A stretch of DNA of 64,000 nt from Gaetbulibacter_A sp043876815 (GTDB lineage: Bacteria > Bacteroidota > Bacteroidia > Flavobacteriales > Flavobacteriaceae): NCBI RefSeq assembly GCF_043876815.1, contig NZ_JBAWKA010000002.1, positions 682,001-746,000 on the forward strand. Direction: 5' to 3'. Of this stretch, positions 60,342 to 64,000 are shown in pieces. Made by a program: the position numbers and the translations under genes. Position 1 is the first letter of the stretch. Every line of letters starts with the position of its first letter. Below the pieces are notes generated by a model, which was not told where the DNA came from, searched no databases, and saw only the letters and a list, made by a program, of their open reading frames with translations.

Positions 60342-60539
60342 TTACTTTAACAAATTTATAATTCGTTACAAGATTTAAAATTAGTAGATGAATCTTTAAT
60401 TTTTACAGAATTTTTTACGGATTTTCCTACGGTTTGGTTTTATTTGCTAAATTGGTTACCTCAAATCGCAACAAACCATACTCGAGAACTTTGTGCACAA
60501 TGCGGAAAAACAAAAATACAAACTAAATAATTACAATAA
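60342..60539. other. Non-coding flank upstream of the SIR2-HerA operon with an inverted-repeat core
   Basis: No ORF is seen. A pair of partly complementary segments, cggtttggtt (around 60429-60438) and aacaaacc (around 60471-60478), would fold with a T-rich loop. Similar extragenic sequences are, in my memory, common around accessory genes of Bacteroidota, so this may be a cassette boundary. The SIR2 promoter must also lie here, but no clear TAnnTTTG was found. Confidence 0.35.
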
Positions 60540-61877
60540 ATGGAATTTTTCGGAATAGATTGGACAAAAAAACACATACTTAAGACTAATACGAAACTTG
60601 TCTGTACTTCCGAAGAAGAAGATTTATCAGCTGATGAATTGAGACGTGAAGTAGAACCTTGGCTTTCAGCAATATTTCAAAGCGAGCATTTATCCGTTTT
60701 GATAGGTTCTGGTTTAACTAGTTCAGTTTCATTTGTTGCAGGTGTTAAGCCCCAAGAAATGTGGCGACTTTCTCTTGAACACGAACTCAAAGAGAAAATT
60801 AAAGCAAAGGCTGATAAATCTGCGGTCGATATGAATCGTGGTGAAGCAAACATTGAGGATGATATTAGAGTAACTCTAGAATTAATAAATGGACTTAACA
60901 TAATTGATGATGAGAGAGCAAAAACACTATCAATCGAACTAAATGCTAAACTTCGAACTTTTATTTCCTCAATACTTTCAACCGAAAAGGAGTTTTTTGA
61001 AAAACTTCATAAGGAAGAAGAGGGAGCAATAAAGGCATTTAACCTTTTAAAAAGTTTTGTTTTAAGTTTTACAAGTCGTTCAGCTTCTCGTGAACGATTA
61101 AATCTATTTACTACAAATTATGATAGATTCATCGAACTTGCTTGTGATGAAACAGGTGTTTTATTACTTGATAGATTCAAAGGAAAAATACAACCTATAT
61201 TCAGAAATACTCGATTAGAACTAGATTATCATTATAATCCACCAGGTATAAGAGGAGAACCTCGATATGCGGAAGGTGTTGCTCGCATTACCAAACTTCA
61301 CGGTTCTATTGACTGGTGTTTTGATAGCGATAGAATAATTAAAACACTATTACCATTTGGTGCAGATGATAGTCATCCAGCTATCCCAAAAAATATAACT
61401 GACCAAGTTGTTATTTATCCTAATTCTTCTAAAGACCTAGAAACCGCTTTTTATCCTTATGCAGAGTTATTTAGAGACTTTTCATCTTCAATTTGTCAGC
61501 CAAACTCTGTAATAATTACTTATGGCTATGGTTTTGGAGATAGTCATATTAATCGAGTGATTGAAGATATGATGACCATTCCTTCAACTCATTTAGTTGT
61601 TATTGCTTGGGATAAAAATTATTCTAAAGAAGGTGAAGCACCTAATTACGGTTCGGGTAGAGATAGAATCATTAGATTTTTAGAAGACAAAAATTCTGCT
61701 CAATGTACTTTGATGATTGGAGAACATTTCGGGAATTTAGAAAATCTAGTTGAACACTATTTACCAAAATCTGCTATTGATAGATTAACGGTGAAAATGC
61801 AAAAAATTAAAGATAACAGAGGAGACAACAAAGCTGGATTTGGAGAAGGCGAAACCGAACAAAAAACTGAAGCCTAA
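60540..61877 (+). CDS. SIR2-domain NADase of a SIR2-HerA antiphage system
   Basis: A 445-aa SIR2-like effector. After an N-terminal about 50 residues, the Rossmann fold starts at LIGSGLTSSVSF (GxG-type NAD loop); the Asn/Asp motif is FTTNYDRFIELA; the catalytic His lies in TKLHGSIDWCF; and late SIR2 elements are YGYGFGDSHINRVIEDM and VVIAWDKNY. The zinc-finger of deacetylase sirtuins is absent, as in defence SIR2 proteins that destroy NAD+. Its stop overlaps the HerA start by 1 bp (taatg). Together they match the known SIR2-HerA (Nezha) architecture. Confidence 0.9.
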   Translation: MEFFGIDWTKKHILKTNTKLVCTSEEEDLSADELRREVEPWLSAIFQSEHLSVLIGSGLTSSVSFVAGVKPQEMWRLSLEHELKEKIKAKADKSAVDMNRGEANIEDDIRVTLELINGLNIIDDERAKTLSIELNAKLRTFISSILSTEKEFFEKLHKEEEGAIKAFNLLKSFVLSFTSRSASRERLNLFTTNYDRFIELACDETGVLLLDRFKGKIQPIFRNTRLELDYHYNPPGIRGEPRYAEGVARITKLHGSIDWCFDSDRIIKTLLPFGADDSHPAIPKNITDQVVIYPNSSKDLETAFYPYAELFRDFSSSICQPNSVIITYGYGFGDSHINRVIEDMMTIPSTHLVVIAWDKNYSKEGEAPNYGSGRDRIIRFLEDKNSAQCTLMIGEHFGNLENLVEHYLPKSAIDRLTVKMQKIKDNRGDNKAGFGEGETEQKTEA

Positions 61878-63976
61878 TGAAATTACAGCAATTTGATTTT
61901 GACCATTTACGTAATTTAACCATTGGTACAGTCGATTATGTTTCTCCAAATGAAATTAGGGTTGTATTAGATTTATCAGCACCTCAAAATACTGCATTGA
62001 ATACTGGCGTGCCTACGTTATTCCCTAGAATTAATGGTTTTGTGCTCATACCAAATGAAAATGGAGCTTTGGTTGGTCTAATAAGTTGGCTTGGAGTTGA
62101 ACATAGTCAATACCCAAAACGTAAAGGATTTAGAGATTTTGACTTAATTGATTTACCTTTTCCATTGCGAAAAATGTCAATTACGCCAATGGGAACCCTT
62201 AAACAAATTGGTAAAATTGAAAACAAAGAGTATCAACTTGAAAGAGGTGTTTATAGCTTCCCCTCTGTTGGTGATAGTGTTATTTTGCCCTCAGATACTC
62301 AACTTAAATCAATTGTAGAAAACAAAGAGAAAAATGCGAACGTAAAAATTGGAATCGCACCAATTGCAGGAAATGCAAATGTCAAGATTAATCCTGACAA
62401 ACTATTTGGAAGACACATAGCAATATTGGGTAATACAGGAAGTGGTAAATCTTGTAGTGTCGCAGGTGTAATAAGGTGGTCTTTAGAAGAAGCTTCCAAA
62501 AATATAGAAGCTGGTAAAAAATTAAATTCAAGATTCATTATTCTAGACCCAAATGGAGAATACACAGATGCATTCAATGATTTAAACTGTGAAGTAAAAA
62601 AATTCAAAGTAGAAATATCTGAGGAAGAGAAAGATATTTTTAAAGAGCTAAAAGTTCCTGCATGGTTATGGAATAGCAATGAATGGAGTTCTTTTTCAAA
62701 TGCAAGTGGCAGAACGCAAAAGCCAATTTTGAAGAGAGCATTGCGAGATTTAAGATCTGGTCATTCAAACAGCGTTGATGAATTTAAAACCAAAATAAGA
62801 AGTTACTTTTCTAGTTGCTTGATTACCGTTGGATTGGACTTAAAAATAGGAGCACAAGCTTTTAAAGCTGAATCGACAAAATTTGGAAGAAAACTTGATA
62901 GTTTATCAAACGATGCAGAATTTTTTGCAACTCAATCTGAAGATGGCGAATTAAAAACACAACTAGAAAATATTTCAACGGAAATAAGAAGAATTATTGC
63001 TGTCCGTTTCGATAGTTTCACTGATAAACAGACGGGTAATTTAGTAGAGTTTTATAGAGATTTTGAGGTAAAAGAGGTGAAAGAAATTTATGAATTGATT
63101 GAATCTTTTCTTGAACCTTTAGGCGGAATTGTTGCTTATACAGGACCTAATGAAGATACACCTGTTCCTTTTAATATAACAGATTTACCTGACCATATTG
63201 AGCATTTAGGACAGGAAGCAGGCGTTATTCAATTTATTGATTTTTTGGTAATGCGAATGAGGACTATGCTAGCCGAAACAAGAATGAACTCTATTGTTGT
63301 TCAGAATGATGATATCACATTAGAAAATTGGCTAGAAAGCTATGTTGATGGTATTTCTATAATTGACCTTTCATTAGTTCCTTCAGATATTACTCACCTT
63401 GTTGTTTCTGTAATATCAAGAGTCGTATTTGAGTCCTTGCAGAGATATAGAAGAACTAATAATAAACTACTTCCAACAAACATAGTAATGGAAGAAGCTC
63501 ATAATTTTATAAAAAGGTATCACGAAAGTGGTGATGAAACTTCTGCTTCTCAACTTTGCACAGAATCTTTCGAAAGAATAGCAAGAGAAGGAAGGAAGTT
63601 TGGTTTAAGTCTTACATTATCGTCTCAAAGACCATCAGAATTATCACCTACTGTTTTATCACAATGCAATACATTTTTGCTACATAGAATAGTAAATGAC
63701 AGAGACCAAGAACTTGTAAAAAAACTTGTTCCTGACAACATTGGTGGTTTATTAAAAGAACTTCCAATTTTACCAACTAGAAAAGCAATTTTGTTAGGCT
63801 GGGCAACACCTATCCCAATTCTAGTGGAAATGAATAATCTCAAAAAAGACCACAGGCCTAAATCAGAAGACCCGGATTTCTGGGATGTTTGGACTGGAAA
63901 ATCGGAACGAAACGTAGATTGGAAATCATTGTCAGATGATTGGCAGAATACTAATAAAAAAGAAGAGGAAGAATAA
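61877..63976 (+). CDS. HerA-family ATPase/helicase of the SIR2-HerA system
   Basis: A 699-aa hexameric FtsK/HerA-type motor protein. An N-terminal HAS-barrel (GTVDYVSPNEIRVVLDLSAPQNTAL) precedes the ATPase domain with Walker A ILGNTGSGKSCSVAGVIRW, the FIILDPNGEYTDAF strand, Walker B TNIVMEEAHNFIKRYH, the LTLSSQRPSELSPTVLSQCNTFLLHRIVND segment with sensor residues, and arginine-finger candidates near the end. In known systems it forms a large complex with SIR2 and controls NAD+ depletion upon infection. It is the last complete gene of the window; 24 bp follow. Confidence 0.93.
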   Translation: MKLQQFDFDHLRNLTIGTVDYVSPNEIRVVLDLSAPQNTALNTGVPTLFPRINGFVLIPNENGALVGLISWLGVEHSQYPKRKGFRDFDLIDLPFPLRKMSITPMGTLKQIGKIENKEYQLERGVYSFPSVGDSVILPSDTQLKSIVENKEKNANVKIGIAPIAGNANVKINPDKLFGRHIAILGNTGSGKSCSVAGVIRWSLEEASKNIEAGKKLNSRFIILDPNGEYTDAFNDLNCEVKKFKVEISEEEKDIFKELKVPAWLWNSNEWSSFSNASGRTQKPILKRALRDLRSGHSNSVDEFKTKIRSYFSSCLITVGLDLKIGAQAFKAESTKFGRKLDSLSNDAEFFATQSEDGELKTQLENISTEIRRIIAVRFDSFTDKQTGNLVEFYRDFEVKEVKEIYELIESFLEPLGGIVAYTGPNEDTPVPFNITDLPDHIEHLGQEAGVIQFIDFLVMRMRTMLAETRMNSIVVQNDDITLENWLESYVDGISIIDLSLVPSDITHLVVSVISRVVFESLQRYRRTNNKLLPTNIVMEEAHNFIKRYHESGDETSASQLCTESFERIAREGRKFGLSLTLSSQRPSELSPTVLSQCNTFLLHRIVNDRDQELVKKLVPDNIGGLLKELPILPTRKAILLGWATPIPILVEMNNLKKDHRPKSEDPDFWDVWTGKSERNVDWKSLSDDWQNTNKKEEEE

Positions 63977-64000
63977 ATCACTGGGTACAACAACGTAAAA

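Noticed and set aside
48436..64000. Self-transmissible conjugative element
   Set aside because: Relaxase and coupling protein are present, but no TraJ/TraK/TraM/TraN-like or VirB-type channel genes were found, so it is called mobilizable. The part beyond 64000 is not visible.

Overview
The window looks like a chromosomal segment of a member of the Flavobacteriaceae (Bacteroidota). The evidence is the AT-rich coding style, flavobacterial protein versions (MutS2, RecG, M1 peptidase, EttA preceded by a CAL67264-type small membrane protein, a DUF2853 protein), promoters matching the Bacteroidota -33 TTG / -7 TAnnTTTG pattern (e.g. upstream of menB, menD, the FMN reductase gene and the cvfB-like gene), and several TTG starts without an obvious Shine-Dalgarno sequence. 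No rRNA or tRNA gene was recognised.

Regions 1-29020 and 37138-48435 are ordinary housekeeping backbone. They hold DNA repair and replication genes (mutS2 partial, recG, a UvrD/PcrA helicase, holA, ung), tRNA modification (Sua5/YrdC, mnmE), cell-envelope genes (two OmpA-type proteins, a GT2 glycosyltransferase), peptidases, acyl-CoA carboxylase beta, and two separate menaquinone blocks. One block is menB-menA-(UPF0173)-menC-(CPBP)-menE at 19.9-25.5 kb; the other is a hotdog thioesterase-menF-menD at 42.4-45.7 kb. Together they cover nearly the whole o-succinylbenzoate route; menH and the methyltransferase are not in the window. An FMN-reductase/MarR/pirin operon lies at 27.2-29.0 kb.

Region 30566-36796 is a compact minus-strand peptide natural-product operon. 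In transcription order it encodes: a 63-aa precursor with a double-glycine leader; a 393-aa protein resembling the HExxH-type (2-oxoglutarate-dependent) peptide-modification family but with HQTGH in place of HExxH; a small lipoprotein with a TonB-C-like fold; a membrane-anchored TPR protein; a C39-peptidase ABC exporter; and a HlyD-type membrane-fusion protein. The last five genes abut or overlap. No LanM/LanB, YcaO, ATP-grasp or radical-SAM gene accompanies them, so the HQTGH protein is the only candidate tailoring enzyme. This is the strongest candidate for an undescribed system.

Region 48436-64000 (open at the right edge) is an integrative and mobilizable element inserted exactly after the stop codon of mnmE. 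It begins with a tyrosine integrase. Next come a replication module (HTH protein, SF3-like helicase, an iteron-like TCATCAAA array, a Toprim primase-like protein), a structured intergenic segment that may be oriT, and mobilization genes (BfmA/BtgA-like protein, DUF5712-like relaxase, TraG/VirD4-type coupling protein). Cargo follows: a GIY-YIG-like protein, a metallophosphoesterase, an orphan PIN-type antitoxin, a HicA/HicB pair under a 38-bp perfect palindrome, a protein with a HEPN-like Rx4H motif, and a SIR2-HerA antiphage system at the right edge. No type IV secretion channel genes are present, so transfer would need a helper element. All assignments come from reading the sequence; no database search was run.
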